Shown: piece by piece, positions 25,641 to 34,655 of the stretch
How the letters are laid out: each line of letters opens with the position of its first letter
How positions within the stretch are numbered: position 1 is the first letter of the stretch
Source of the DNA: Formivibrio citricus
Lineage (GTDB): Bacteria > Pseudomonadota > Gammaproteobacteria > Burkholderiales > Chitinibacteraceae
NCBI RefSeq assembly: GCF_900115065.1
Contig: NZ_FOVE01000016.1
Span: 31,612 to 95,611 of the forward strand
Reading direction: 5' to 3'
DNA: 64,000 nt
Translations under genes and position numbers: made by a program
The notes under the pieces: generated by a model
The model's input: the letters and a program-made list of their open reading frames with translations, nothing else
Told to the model about the DNA's origin: nothing
Databases searched by the model: none

Positions 25641-26597
25641 TCACCCGCCCGTGTGTTCTGTTTGCTTGATTACTTGCATGGCAGTGGCAACCACCCCGGC
25701 AACATCGGCCGCATTGGCCGGCAGCAGCATGGTGTTGCCTTTCTGGGCAATATTGGCAAAGGCACTGATGTATTGTTCGGCAACCTTCAAATTCACTGCC
25801 TCCAGACCACCCGGTTGGCGCACGGTTTGCGACACCATGTGAATGGCTTCAGCCGTTGCCCGCGCCACCAGCCGTATCGCTTCGGCTTCGCCTTCTGCCC
25901 GGTTGATGGCGGCTTGTTTTTCACCTTGGGAGGTGTTGATGGCAGCCTGCATTTCGCCTTCGGATTTCTGGATGGCCGCATTGCGTTGGCCTTCGGCCAG
26001 ATTGATCTGCTCCTGGCGCAGGCCTTCCGACTGTGCGATGCGCGCCCGTTTTTCTCGTTCGGCCGTGATTTGCTGCTGCATCGCATGCAGGATTTCCGTT
26101 GGCGGCGTCAGATCTTTGATTTCGTAACGGAGAACTTTTACACCCCAACTCTGCGCCGCTTCGTCCAGCGCACTGACCACAGCTCTGTTGATGTCGTCGC
26201 GCTCTTCGAACGTCTTGTCGAGTTCCAGTTTGCCAACCACGGAACGCAAGGTGGTTTGCGCCAGTTGGGTAATGGCAACGATGTAATTGCTTGATCCGTA
26301 AGATGCCTGCTTGGGGTCGGTAACCTGAAAATAAAGGATGCCATCGACCTGGAGCTGGGTATTGTCGCGGGTGATGCAAACCTGGCTGGGCACATCCATA
26401 GGCACTTCCATGAGGATATGTCTGTACGCTATCCGGTCAACAAAGGGGATCACAAAATTGAGGCCGGGATTCAGCACGGCATGGAATCGCCCCAAGCGCT
26501 CCACGACCCAAGCATGCTGCTGCGGCACTATCTTTACCGTGCGGGCGATGAATACGACGGCAATAACCAGAAATGCGATGGCAAAAGAGATGTTCAT
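25641..26597 (-). CDS. SPFH/stomatin-like membrane protein (paraslipin/QmcA type)
   Basis: The 318-residue protein has one N-terminal membrane helix (residues 3-19), an SPFH domain (about 20-190, VPQQHAWVVERLGRFHAVLNPGLNFVIPFVD) and an alanine/glutamate-rich coiled coil (about 190-260) with repeated AIQKSEGEMQAAIN-like units. It should form oligomers in membrane microdomains and may affect membrane protein quality control. It starts inside the NfeD stop codon (ATGA), and SPFH plus NfeD is a known functional pair. Confidence 0.93.
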   Translation of the reverse strand: MNISFAIAFLVIAVVFIARTVKIVPQQHAWVVERLGRFHAVLNPGLNFVIPFVDRIAYRHILMEVPMDVPSQVCITRDNTQLQVDGILYFQVTDPKQASYGSSNYIVAITQLAQTTLRSVVGKLELDKTFEERDDINRAVVSALDEAAQSWGVKVLRYEIKDLTPPTEILHAMQQQITAEREKRARIAQSEGLRQEQINLAEGQRNAAIQKSEGEMQAAINTSQGEKQAAINRAEGEAEAIRLVARATAEAIHMVSQTVRQPGGLEAVNLKVAEQYISAFANIAQKGNTMLLPANAADVAGVVATAMQVIKQTEHTGG

Positions 26598-27034
26598 GAC
26601 TCCCCTCTCGGAGGTGGATTATGGTGAAGGATAAGAACCGTTCCGCGTACCGCGACTATGAAATAGTTTTCCTGCCCATGCCGCGCGCCTGCGGCAAGCT
26701 CACCATCCCACTGTGTACCGCGGTACTGGACTCGAGCGAGCGTGACGCCCTTCCATTCCACAACACGCACCTGCTGGCCGATTTCCATTGCTGCATTGAC
26801 CTCCGGCGGAGGCAAGCGTCTTTTTCGCCAATGGTGCAGAACGACCACGGATGAAATTCCTGCAAGCGCAGCTACAAGCATTTGCACGGGCACCGGCGTG
26901 CCAAACCAGGCCATGACCGCGCCAACCAGCATGCCTGATGCAATAGCCAGCAGAAAAAAAGTTCCGGTAAACATTTCCAGCCCTGCAAGCAGCAGGGCTG
27001 TCAGCAGCCAGATGGTGGCATGCGAAAATTGCAT
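26594..27034 (-). CDS. NfeD family membrane protein
   Basis: The 146-residue protein has membrane helices in the first 65 residues (WLLTALLLAGLEMFTGTFFLLA and others) and a C-terminal OB-fold (about 80-140: MEIGQQVRVVEWKGVTLARVQYRGTQWDGEL). This is the short NfeD form without the ClpP-like protease. It is the first gene of an NfeD-SPFH operon, translationally coupled to the next gene by ATGA overlap. An AAGGTAA ribosome site and a sigma-70-like promoter at 27071-27099 precede it. Confidence 0.92.
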   Translation of the reverse strand: MQFSHATIWLLTALLLAGLEMFTGTFFLLAIASGMLVGAVMAWFGTPVPVQMLVAALAGISSVVVLHHWRKRRLPPPEVNAAMEIGQQVRVVEWKGVTLARVQYRGTQWDGELAAGARHGQENYFIVAVRGTVLILHHNPPPRGES

Positions 27035-27070
27035 TTTCAGGTTACCTTGGCATGAACACGTTACGCTCTG

Positions 27071-27099
27071 TGTATAGCCGACTTGTTGGAAGTGCGCAA
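27071..27099 (-). promoter_or_regulatory. Candidate sigma-70 promoter of the NfeD-SPFH operon
   Basis: On the minus strand TTGCGC and TATACA are separated by 17 nt. The predicted leader is about 30 nt. Confidence 0.45.
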
Positions 27100-27139
27100 A
27101 GCGGGTGCGGTTGCAGAGGGAATGGCGTAACGTCCATAT

Positions 27140-27177
27140 AAAAAAAGATTGCCCGTTTATTGGGCAATCTTTTTTTG
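27140..27177. terminator. Strong terminator after dxs
   Basis: A 15-bp stem with seven A/T pairs at its base (27140-27154 with 27162-27176, loop about 7 nt) gives a T7 tail on either strand. It closes the xseB-ispA-dxs unit and insulates the NfeD operon. Confidence 0.95.
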
Positions 27178-27258
27178 TTTAGCACAATCATGCTGTTAGG
27201 TACGTTTTCCACAGCGAACCCACAAAGGCGCCACCAAAATAGCGGGATAAATCATCAC

Positions 27259-29103
27259 TTATCCAAAGCGCTTCTGAATGGCAGCCAAGATCCCGGCCGC
27301 ATCCAGCCCGCACTCGGCCCACTGTTCTTTCTGTTCGCCGTGCTCGACATAACGGTCCGGCAAGCCCAGTTGCAACACCGGGATATTGACGCCGTTGGCG
27401 CACAGGCATTCGAGCACCGCCGAACCGGCTCCACCCATGATGGCATTTTCCTCGACCGTAACCAGCCAGTCGTGGTTTTGTGCCAGTTCAAGAACCAGTG
27501 TTTCGTCTAGCGGCTTCACAAAACGCATGTTGGCGACAGTCAGCCCCAACTCTTCACCAGCTTGCAAAGCTGCCGCCAGCGGCGTACCGAAAGCCAGAAT
27601 GGCGCCACGCAGGCCCTCGCGGCGGATTTCGCCCTTGCCGAAAGGGATGGCTGTCATGGCTTCCTGCACCGCCGTTCCCGGCCCGCCGCCGCGCGGATAG
27701 CGCACCGCAACGGGGCCATTATGCATAAAGCCCGTGTAGAGCATCTGGCGGCATTCGTCTTCGTCTGCTGGCGCGAGTATCGCCATGTTGGGGATGCAGC
27801 GCAGGAAGGAAATGTCGTAGGCGCCGGCGTGCGTCGGCCCATCCGCGCCCACGAGACCTGCCCGGTCGATCGCGAACAGAACCGGCAGGTTTTGCAGCGC
27901 CACGTCATGTACCAACTGGTCGTAGGCGCGCTGCAAAAAGGTGGAATAGATCGCCACGACCGGTTTATAGCCCTCGCAAGCCAAGCCGGCGGCAAAGGTC
28001 ACGGCATGCTGCTCGGCAATACCGGCATCAAAATAGCGTTGCGGGTATTCCTCGGCGAAGCGTACGAGCCCCGAGCCTTCGCGCATGGCTGGTGTGATGC
28101 CGACCAGACGTTCATCCTGCGCCGCCATGTCGCACAGCCAGTTGCCGAAAATCTGGGTGTAGGTCAGTTTTCCGGTCTTGTTTTCCATGCCGTTCTCGGG
28201 AACGAACGGCGTGACGGCGTGGTATTTGGTCGGGTCGGCGACGGCAAGTTTGTAGCCCTCCCCTTTGCGCGTAACGACGTGCAGGAATTGCGGGCCCTTG
28301 AGCTTCTTGATGTTGGAAAGCGTCGTGACCAGCGTGTCGAGATTGTGTCCGTCGACTGGGCCGATGTAGTTGAAGCCGAATTCCTCGAACAAGGTGCCAG
28401 GCGTCAGCATGCCCTTGACGTGTTCTTCAGTCTTTTTCGCCAGTTCGCGGATCGGAGGGATCGCGTCCAGCACATAGCTACCGGATTTGCGCACTGAGTT
28501 GTACAAACCACCGGAAAGCAGCTTGGCCAAGTAGTTGCTCAGGGCGCCCACGTTGGGCGAGATCGACATTTCGTTGTCGTTGAGAATCACCAGCACATTG
28601 GCATCGTGATCGCCGGCGTTGTTAAGGCCTTCGAATGCCTGGCCTGCGGTCATCGCGCCATCGCCGATCACGGCGATGGCCTTGTTCGGCGAACCCTTGA
28701 GCTTGAATGCTTCTGCCATCCCATGCGCGGCGCTGATCGAGGTACTCGAATGCCCGACGCCGAACGCGTCGTAGCGGCTTTCGTCACGCTTGGGGAAACC
28801 GGCCAGACCTTCCTTCTTGCGCATCGTGTTCATGCGCTTGCGCCGTCCGGTCAGGATCTTGTGCGGATAGCTCTGGTGCCCCACGTCCCAGATCAGGCGG
28901 TCATTCGGTGTGTCAAATACATAATGCAGCGCAATCGTCAGTTCGATGGCACCGAAGTTGGAGGCAAAGTGCCCCCCGGTCTGGCTGACAGTATTCAGCA
29001 GGAAATTGCGCAACTCCTGCGCGAGCTGCGGCAATTGCTTGCGATCCAGTTGCCTGAGATCGGCCGGCGTTTCGATAAGTTCTAGCAAGGGATAGGCTGT
29101 CAT
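27259..29103 (-). CDS. dxs: 1-deoxy-D-xylulose-5-phosphate synthase
   Basis: The 614-residue TPP enzyme joins pyruvate and glyceraldehyde 3-phosphate, the first step of the MEP isoprenoid pathway. The TPP motif [26 protein letters not shown], and the catalytic Glu in [11 protein letters not shown] are seen; length is normal (E. coli 620). The ATG at 29103 follows the ispA stop by two bases; a TTG at 29109 is less likely. It is the third gene of xseB-ispA-dxs. Confidence 0.97.
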   Translation of the reverse strand: MTAYPLLELIETPADLRQLDRKQLPQLAQELRNFLLNTVSQTGGHFASNFGAIELTIALHYVFDTPNDRLIWDVGHQSYPHKILTGRRKRMNTMRKKEGLAGFPKRDESRYDAFGVGHSSTSISAAHGMAEAFKLKGSPNKAIAVIGDGAMTAGQAFEGLNNAGDHDANVLVILNDNEMSISPNVGALSNYLAKLLSGGLYNSVRKSGSYVLDAIPPIRELAKKTEEHVKGMLTPGTLFEEFGFNYIGPVDGHNLDTLVTTLSNIKKLKGPQFLHVVTRKGEGYKLAVADPTKYHAVTPFVPENGMENKTGKLTYTQIFGNWLCDMAAQDERLVGITPAMREGSGLVRFAEEYPQRYFDAGIAEQHAVTFAAGLACEGYKPVVAIYSTFLQRAYDQLVHDVALQNLPVLFAIDRAGLVGADGPTHAGAYDISFLRCIPNMAILAPADEDECRQMLYTGFMHNGPVAVRYPRGGGPGTAVQEAMTAIPFGKGEIRREGLRGAILAFGTPLAAALQAGEELGLTVANMRFVKPLDETLVLELAQNHDWLVTVEENAIMGGAGSAVLECLCANGVNIPVLQLGLPDRYVEHGEQKEQWAECGLDAAGILAAIQKRFG

Positions 29104-29105
29104 AC

Positions 29106-30002
29106 TCAACTGCGGCGCTCCACGATGAAGTCCGCGATTTCTCTCAATCTTTGTCCACGTTCACCGAACGGCGCCAGTGCATCCAGCGCATCGGCCTTGA
29201 GTTCGTCGGCCTTGCGTCGCGCTTCGGACAGGCCGAGCAGCGAAACGTAGGTCGGTTTGTTGTTGGCGGCATCCTTGCCCGCCGTCTTGCCGAGCGTGGC
29301 CGAATCGGCTTCGCAATCCAGGATGTCGTCCACGACCTGGAAAGCCAGACCGATGCACTTGGCAAAGTGATCCAGCCGGTCACGCGCATCTTCCGCCAGT
29401 GGTTCGCCGCAGAAAGAGCCCAGCAGCACGGACGAGCGGATCAGGGCGCCCGTTTTCAGGATATGCATCATTTCCAGTTCCGGCAGGGACAATTCCTGCC
29501 CCACACCGTACAGATCGACACCCTGCCCGCCGCACATACCCAGGCTTCCGGCAGCGCGTGCCAAGATGTTGACCATGCGCAATTGATCGGCGGGATTGTC
29601 GGCCAGACGATGCGCACTGAGCACGTCGAACGCTGCCGCCTGCAGGGCATCGCCCGCCAGCAGCGCCGTCGCTTCGCCGTAGGCCACATGCACCGTCGGC
29701 TTGCCGCGGCGCAGAACATCGTTGTCCATGGCCGGCATATCGTCATGCACCAGCGAATAGGCGTGGATCATTTCCACGGCACTGGCAGCGTATTGCAGGC
29801 GCTCCAGACTGGCCGCCACGATCTCTCCGGCCGCGAACACCAGCAGCGGACGCACCCGCTTGCCACCGTCCAGCACGGAATAGCGCATGGCTTCGTGCAG
29901 GCGCGCCGGCAAGTGATTGGCCTGCGGCAAAACATCGGCCAATACGTTTTCCATCCGTGCCTGGGTCGATTGCGCCCAAGCCTTGAAATCGGGTGCTGTC
30001 AT
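29106..30002 (-). CDS. ispA: (2E,6E)-farnesyl diphosphate synthase
   Basis: The 298-residue prenyltransferase condenses IPP with DMAPP and GPP to farnesyl diphosphate. The first aspartate-rich motif is HDDMPAMD and the second is [16 protein letters not shown] binds IPP. Length equals E. coli IspA (299). It begins 2 nt after the xseB stop codon and ends just before the dxs start, so the three genes are tightly coupled. Confidence 0.97.
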   Translation of the reverse strand: MTAPDFKAWAQSTQARMENVLADVLPQANHLPARLHEAMRYSVLDGGKRVRPLLVFAAGEIVAASLERLQYAASAVEMIHAYSLVHDDMPAMDNDVLRRGKPTVHVAYGEATALLAGDALQAAAFDVLSAHRLADNPADQLRMVNILARAAGSLGMCGGQGVDLYGVGQELSLPELEMMHILKTGALIRSSVLLGSFCGEPLAEDARDRLDHFAKCIGLAFQVVDDILDCEADSATLGKTAGKDAANNKPTYVSLLGLSEARRKADELKADALDALAPFGERGQRLREIADFIVERRS

Positions 30003-30004
30003 GA

Positions 30005-30238
30005 TCAGGAACCCTCGCCGGAATTGAAAGGTTTGAGCTCCGCGCCTTCCAGCACGCGAACCCGCTGCTCGGCATCGGCGAGCTTGCCTTCACAAAAACG
30101 CAGCAACTCTACGCCGCGCTGGTACTTGGCCAGCGAATCTTCCAACGGCGCATTGCCGGATTCCAGCGCTGTAATCAGGCTTTCCAGCTCCGTGAGGCCG
30201 GACTCGAAGCTCTCGGGCATTTTTGCGGCTTTGGCCAA
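30005..30238 (-). CDS. xseB: Exodeoxyribonuclease VII small subunit
   Basis: The 77-residue protein is the XseB subunit that binds XseA in ExoVII, a single-strand DNA exonuclease. The family core is SFESGLTELESLITALESGNAPLEDSLAKYQRGVELL. I choose a TTG start at 30238 because a perfect AGGAG lies 8 nt upstream; the first ATG (30220) would be 26 nt from that site. It is the promoter-proximal gene of xseB-ispA-dxs, the order seen in E. coli. Confidence 0.93.
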   Translation of the reverse strand: MAKAAKMPESFESGLTELESLITALESGNAPLEDSLAKYQRGVELLRFCEGKLADAEQRVRVLEGAELKPFNSGEGS

Positions 30239-30429
30239 TTGGGGAACTCCTATGCGTTGCCTGTCAGCGGTTATTGATCCGACAGCCAAACCAATTCGTG
30301 AAACTTTCGAACGATAGCGACCAGCCCTGGCTGCGTCAATGTTTCGCTCCGATGCGGGACAATCGCTCCGCGCACATTGTACACCCGCAACGCAAAGCCT
30401 TTGCGCCAGCCTGACGAGCCGGCTGATGA

Positions 30430-30435
30430 TAGAAT
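30430..30435 (+). promoter_or_regulatory. Candidate -10 box (TAGAAT) of the efflux adaptor gene
   Basis: TAGAAT lies 31 nt before the adaptor ATG. Confidence 0.5.
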
Positions 30436-30466
30436 CCCCGAACACACCCCGACAACGGATAAGCGC

Positions 30467-31663
30467 ATGTCCGAATCGCTGGATCAACTGAAGATCAACC
30501 GCAGTGACGCCCCGCACCGCAAACGGCGTTGGCACAAACCCTTCTTGCTGGCCACGCTGGCCGTTGCCGTGATCGGCATCGTGGCGATTGCCGCCCGCGG
30601 CAAGGCGGTGGAAGTCGAAACCGTGCGCGTCACCCAAGCCTGGCCGGCGCAGGCCATCACCCAGCTCAATGCGACTGGCTATGTGACCGCCGACCGCAAG
30701 GCCTCCGTAGCCAGCAAGGGAACGGGGCGACTGGAATGGCTGGGCGTACGCGAAGGCAGCGCGGTCAAGGAAGGCGAGATCATCGCCCGGCTGGAAAATA
30801 CCGACATGCAGGCGCAACTGGCGCAAGCCCACGCCAATGTCGAAGTAGCCAGGGCGCAGCAGCAAAAGCTCGAGGCCGACCGGCTCGATGCCCGACTCAA
30901 CCTCAAGCGCCAGAAGGAGCTTGCGACGCAGAAGTTCGTTTCGCCCTCCGCGGTCGATACTGCGGAAAGCCGCTACCAGCAAGCCGTTTCCGCCGTCGCA
31001 GCCCAAGCCGCCACGGTCAGGATGATGCAGGCCGCCGAACGCAACGCCCAGGCCGCGCTCGACAACACCATCATCCGCGCACCGTTTGCCGGCGTGGTTC
31101 TGACCAAGCAGGCCAATGTCGGCGACGTGGTTGCGCCTTTCAGCACCAGCGCCGATTCAAAGGGCGCGGTCGTGAGCATGGCCGATCTTTCCACGCTGGA
31201 AGTCGAGGCCGACGTTTCCGAAACCAGTCTCGCCAAGGCCCGCGTCGGCCAGCCGTGCGAAATCCAGCTCGATGCCCTGCCCGACAAGCGCCTGCTCGGC
31301 TCCGTGGCGCGCATCGTGCCGACCGTGGATCGCAGCAAGGCCACAGTCAAGTTCAAGATCAAGTTTGAAGAAACCGACGCCCGCGTGCTGCCGGACATGA
31401 GCGCCAAGGTGGCGTTCCTTTCCCGCCCCTTGAAAGATGACGAACGCCAGCCGCGCCTGGCCGTCGCACCGGAAGCCGTCAAAGACGGCATTGCCTTCGT
31501 CGTCGGCAAGGACAATACCGTCAGCGCGCGCAAGGTCACGCTGGGCGACAAGCTCGGCGATCTCGTCGAGGTAAAAGAAGGACTGCAAAACGGCGAAACC
31601 GTCGTACTCGCCCCCTCCCCTCGCCTGAAGGACGGCGCCCGCATCGCGGAGAAAAAGAAGTGA
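30467..31663 (+). CDS. Periplasmic adaptor (membrane fusion) protein, HlyD/MacA-like
   Basis: The 398-residue protein has an N-terminal membrane anchor (about 26-44, FLLATLAVAVIGIVAIAA), a split lipoyl domain (LEWLGVREGSAVKEGEIIARLE ... NTIIRAPFAGVVLTKQANVGD), an alpha-hairpin coiled coil between the halves (about 105-190), and beta-barrel and membrane-proximal domains. It should link an inner-membrane pump to the outer membrane. The ATG at 30467 is supported by GGATAAG upstream and the TAGAAT box. It overlaps the ABC ATPase gene, but no permease gene follows. Confidence 0.92.
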   Translation: MSESLDQLKINRSDAPHRKRRWHKPFLLATLAVAVIGIVAIAARGKAVEVETVRVTQAWPAQAITQLNATGYVTADRKASVASKGTGRLEWLGVREGSAVKEGEIIARLENTDMQAQLAQAHANVEVARAQQQKLEADRLDARLNLKRQKELATQKFVSPSAVDTAESRYQQAVSAVAAQAATVRMMQAAERNAQAALDNTIIRAPFAGVVLTKQANVGDVVAPFSTSADSKGAVVSMADLSTLEVEADVSETSLAKARVGQPCEIQLDALPDKRLLGSVARIVPTVDRSKATVKFKIKFEETDARVLPDMSAKVAFLSRPLKDDERQPRLAVAPEAVKDGIAFVVGKDNTVSARKVTLGDKLGDLVEVKEGLQNGETVVLAPSPRLKDGARIAEKKK

Positions 31664-32358
31664 GCCTTGCCGTCAGCCTGAAAAACGTCAGCAAGAGCTA
31701 CCACCGTGGCGACCAGACCATTGAAGTACTGACCGGCATCAGTTTCGACATCCCCGATGGCGATTACCTGGCGCTGATGGGTCCGTCCGGATCGGGCAAA
31801 TCCACGCTGCTCAACCTGATTGCCGGCATCGACAAACCCACCTCCGGGCAGATCCTGGTGCGCGACGTGGACATCGCCACGCTCAACGATGCCGAACTCG
31901 CCGACTGGCGCGCCGGACACGTCGGCTTCATCTTCCAGTTCTACAACCTGATGCCGGTGCTGACCGCACAAGAAAACGTCGAGCTGCCATTACTGCTCAC
32001 CCCTCTCTCCCGCCGCGAGCGCCGCGAACGCGCGCTGCTGGCGCTTGAGCTCGTCGGGCTCGCCGACCGGGTCAATCACACGCCGTCCGAGCTTTCTGGC
32101 GGCCAGCAACAGCGCGTCGCCATCGCTCGCGCCATCGTCAGCGACCCCACGCTGATCGTCGCCGACGAACCGACCGGCGACCTCGACCGAAAATCGGGCG
32201 AAGAAATCCTGCATCTTCTGGAGCGCCTGAACCGCGATCTGGGCAAGACCATCGTCATGGTCACCCATGACCAGAAGGCAGCCGATGCCGCGCGCGCCGT
32301 GCGCCATCTGGAAAAAGGCGAATTGTCGGGGCTGGAAAGTAAGCGCCCGCTTGGGTAA
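31660..32358 (+). CDS. ABC transporter ATP-binding protein, MacB/LolD type
   Basis: The 232-residue ATPase has Walker [10 protein letters not shown] (41-49), the Q-loop, signature LSGGQQQR, Walker [13 protein letters not shown] and the switch His in VTHDQ. This is the LolD/MacB/FtsE subfamily, which acts with MacB-like (FtsX-fold) permeases rather than with classical importers. The start is a GTG that overlaps the adaptor stop (GTGA), showing coupling. Its expected permease partner is absent from the window. Confidence 0.94.
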   Translation: MSLAVSLKNVSKSYHRGDQTIEVLTGISFDIPDGDYLALMGPSGSGKSTLLNLIAGIDKPTSGQILVRDVDIATLNDAELADWRAGHVGFIFQFYNLMPVLTAQENVELPLLLTPLSRRERRERALLALELVGLADRVNHTPSELSGGQQQRVAIARAIVSDPTLIVADEPTGDLDRKSGEEILHLLERLNRDLGKTIVMVTHDQKAADAARAVRHLEKGELSGLESKRPLG

Positions 32359-32518
32359 TCCAAGAATCACAGCCGCCGATCCATCTTTCATGCGCGGCCA
32401 GCGCACTCCGGCTCCGAATCACGCTATGTTTGAAACATGAAAAGTCGGGATGGTGCGCATGGCGCACCCTACATTTGCACAACAGATGCGCACAGCATGA
32501 TTGATGGAGGCTTCCATC
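32359..32518. other. Non-coding gap where a permease gene would be expected
   Basis: No reading frame of a MacB/FtsX-type permease is found on either strand. The gap holds a short palindrome GGTGCGC-AT-GGCGCACC at about 32455-32471, in a context like dispersed hairpin repeats. Confidence 0.5.
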
Positions 32519-32986
32519 ATGACGATGCCCGAAAAACTGGAGGATTACCCCTTCCGCAGGCAAGAACTGCTTGAGGATCGCGACACCCTGCTCCAGCAGG
32601 AAATCCCCCCACTGGAAGAAGCGCTGCACGAGGCCGAAGCCGCGCTGGAACGCGCGCGCACCGCGCCGCTGGATACGATCCCGCGCCGCGAATGCAAGCG
32701 GATGTGCAATCCGTGCCGGATCAAGGACGGTAGGCTGGATTGCGCCGCCACCAAATCGCGCGAGTGCGTCTTTGCCGTGGAGTTCGCCGCCTTTCGCGCC
32801 GGAACCCCGGATACACCCAGCCCCGCCGAAGAATACAAAGCCATACCGTCGCCAGATGCCATCCGCGCCGGCTTGGTCAAAACTGCCAGCCGCAACGTGG
32901 AAAGCTTGCGGAAAAAACTGGCGCCTTTGTATGCGCGTCTTGAGCAGATTCAAGCCGAACTCAAAGAACTGGACGCATCGACATGA
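32519..32986 (+). CDS. Hypothetical Cys-rich coiled-coil protein
   Basis: The 155-residue product is not recognised. Helical, probably coiled-coil segments (about 10-45 and 115-152) flank a central cysteine cluster: C-x3-C-x2-C, then C and C further on (RRECKRMCNPC...DCAATKSREC), suggestive of a metal or redox site. The ATG at 32519 is set by a perfect GGAGG 8 nt upstream. Its stop overlaps the cupin gene start (ATGA), so the two are translated together. Confidence 0.75.
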   Translation: MTMPEKLEDYPFRRQELLEDRDTLLQQEIPPLEEALHEAEAALERARTAPLDTIPRRECKRMCNPCRIKDGRLDCAATKSRECVFAVEFAAFRAGTPDTPSPAEEYKAIPSPDAIRAGLVKTASRNVESLRKKLAPLYARLEQIQAELKELDAST

Positions 32987-33306
32987 AAACCAATCTGCTG
33001 CACGACCTCCCCACCTACTCCAGCCACGAAATTTTCCAGACCCTACTGGAACAGGATGGCGTGCGCATCGAACGGATCGTCTCCACCGGCCAGAGCAGCC
33101 CGCCCGGTTTCTGGTATGACCAGTCACAGGGCGAATGGGTGTTGCTGCTTTCAGGCGCGGCCCGCCTGCATTTTGCCGAGCCGGAGGATGTTGTGGAGCT
33201 GATTCCCGGCGATGCCGTTCACATTCCGCCGCACCGCCGTCATCGCGTGGACTGGACGCACCCCGACAAACCGACCGTATGGCTGGCGGTGTTTCATGGC
33301 GGCTAA
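32983..33306 (+). CDS. Small single-domain cupin protein
   Basis: The 107-residue protein is a cupin: GEWVLLLSGAARLHF is motif 1-like and the second motif is PGDAVHIPPHRRHRVDW. The histidines HIPPHRRH could bind metal. Such cupins often act as small dioxygenase-like or sugar-binding proteins; the substrate is unknown. It overlaps the coiled-coil gene upstream by 4 nt. It is followed by the tyrS promoter. Confidence 0.85.
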   Translation: MKTNLLHDLPTYSSHEIFQTLLEQDGVRIERIVSTGQSSPPGFWYDQSQGEWVLLLSGAARLHFAEPEDVVELIPGDAVHIPPHRRHRVDWTHPDKPTVWLAVFHGG

Positions 33307-33325
33307 TCCCCCGAATCACCAGACT

Positions 33326-33354
33326 CTGCCGGGAACCCCTTGCCGCGCTATAAT
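33326..33354 (+). promoter_or_regulatory. Candidate sigma-70 promoter of tyrS
   Basis: A perfect TATAAT (33349-33354) has CTGCCG 17 nt upstream as a weak -35. It lies 35 nt before the tyrS ATG. Confidence 0.6.
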
Positions 33355-33389
33355 CCTGCCTTTGCGCAATCCGCTCCAAGCCGCCGACC

Positions 33390-34628
33390 ATGACCGATAC
33401 CGCTGAAAAAACCATTCATCCCGATACCCTTGCCGCGCTGGAGATCATCAAGCGCGGAGCTGAAGAAATCATTCCGGAACACGAACTGATCCAGAAACTG
33501 GAAAAAAGCCGCCTGAGCGGCAAGCCGCTCAAGATCAAGCTCGGCATGGACCCGACAGCGCCCGACCTGCATCTGGGCCACACCGTGGTGATCAACAAGC
33601 TGCGCCAGTTGCAGGACTTGGGGCACCACGCCCAGTTCCTGATCGGCGACTTCACCGGCCGCATCGGCGACCCGACCGGCAAGAACGCCACGCGTCCGCC
33701 GCTGACCGAGGAACAGGTCAAGGCCAACGCGCAGACCTATGCAGACCAGGTCTTCAAGATTCTCGATCCGGCCAAGACCGAGATCATGTTCAACTCCACC
33801 TGGCTCAATGCGCTCGGCGCAGCCGGCATGTTGAAGCTCGCGGCCTCGATGACCGTGGCTCGCATGCTGGAGCGCGACGACTTCGGCAAGCGCATGAAGG
33901 CCAACCAGCCGGTGGCGATCCACGAATTCATGTACCCGTTGATGCAGGGCTACGATTCGGTCGCCATGCAGTCCGACATGGAGCTCGGCGGCACCGACCA
34001 GAAATTCAACCTGCTGATGGGCCGCACCCTGCAGCAGCAGAACGGCCAGGAAGCGCAGGTCGTACTGATGATGCCGCTGCTGGAAGGGCTGGACGGCGTG
34101 AACAAGATGTCGAAATCGCTCGGCAACTACATTGGCATCAACGAACCGGCCAACGAAATTTTCGGCAAGACCATGAGCGTGTCCGATACGCTGATGTGGC
34201 GCTATTTCGAACTGCTCTCGTTCCGTCCGATGAGCGAAATCCAGCAATTCAAGGCCGAGGTCGAAGCCGGGCGCAATCCGCGCGACATCAAGGTGATGCT
34301 GGCGCAGGAGTTCGTCGCCCGCTTCCATGGCCAGGCTGCTGCCGAAGCGGCGCTTGCCGAATTCGAAGCCCGCTTCCAGAAAGGCGCGATGCCCGACGAA
34401 ATGCCGGAATTCACCCTCCCGGCTGAAGACACCGGGGTCACGATTACGCACGCACTGAAGGAAACCCAGCTCTGCCCGTCCACCTCGCAGGCCATGCGCG
34501 ACATCCAGGCTGGCGCGGTGAAGATCAACGGCGAAAAGGTCGGCGACAAAGCGCTGGTCATTGCCCAGGGCGAAACCGTGGTCCTTCAGGTGGGCAAGCG
34601 CAAGTTCGCGCGCGTGACCATCGCCTGA
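33390..34628 (+). CDS. tyrS: Tyrosyl-tRNA synthetase
   Basis: The 412-residue class I synthetase charges tRNA-Tyr. The HIGH-like motif is HLGHT (61-65), the second is KMSKSLGNY, and a C-terminal S4 RNA-binding domain (about 345-412) is present. The sequence [28 protein letters not shown] places it in the TyrRS-Z subgroup, which differs from E. coli TyrS. No clear ribosome site is seen. It is followed by the DUF308 gene with a 27-nt gap. Confidence 0.96.
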   Translation: MTDTAEKTIHPDTLAALEIIKRGAEEIIPEHELIQKLEKSRLSGKPLKIKLGMDPTAPDLHLGHTVVINKLRQLQDLGHHAQFLIGDFTGRIGDPTGKNATRPPLTEEQVKANAQTYADQVFKILDPAKTEIMFNSTWLNALGAAGMLKLAASMTVARMLERDDFGKRMKANQPVAIHEFMYPLMQGYDSVAMQSDMELGGTDQKFNLLMGRTLQQQNGQEAQVVLMMPLLEGLDGVNKMSKSLGNYIGINEPANEIFGKTMSVSDTLMWRYFELLSFRPMSEIQQFKAEVEAGRNPRDIKVMLAQEFVARFHGQAAAEAALAEFEARFQKGAMPDEMPEFTLPAEDTGVTITHALKETQLCPSTSQAMRDIQAGAVKINGEKVGDKALVIAQGETVVLQVGKRKFARVTIA

Positions 34629-34655
34629 ACCCGATGAAAACGCCCGGATAACCGC

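Noticed and set aside
27035..27139. A small RNA gene between dxs and nfeD
   Set aside because: The strong hairpin at 27140-27177 is best explained as the dxs terminator, and the remainder fits a promoter region for NfeD.
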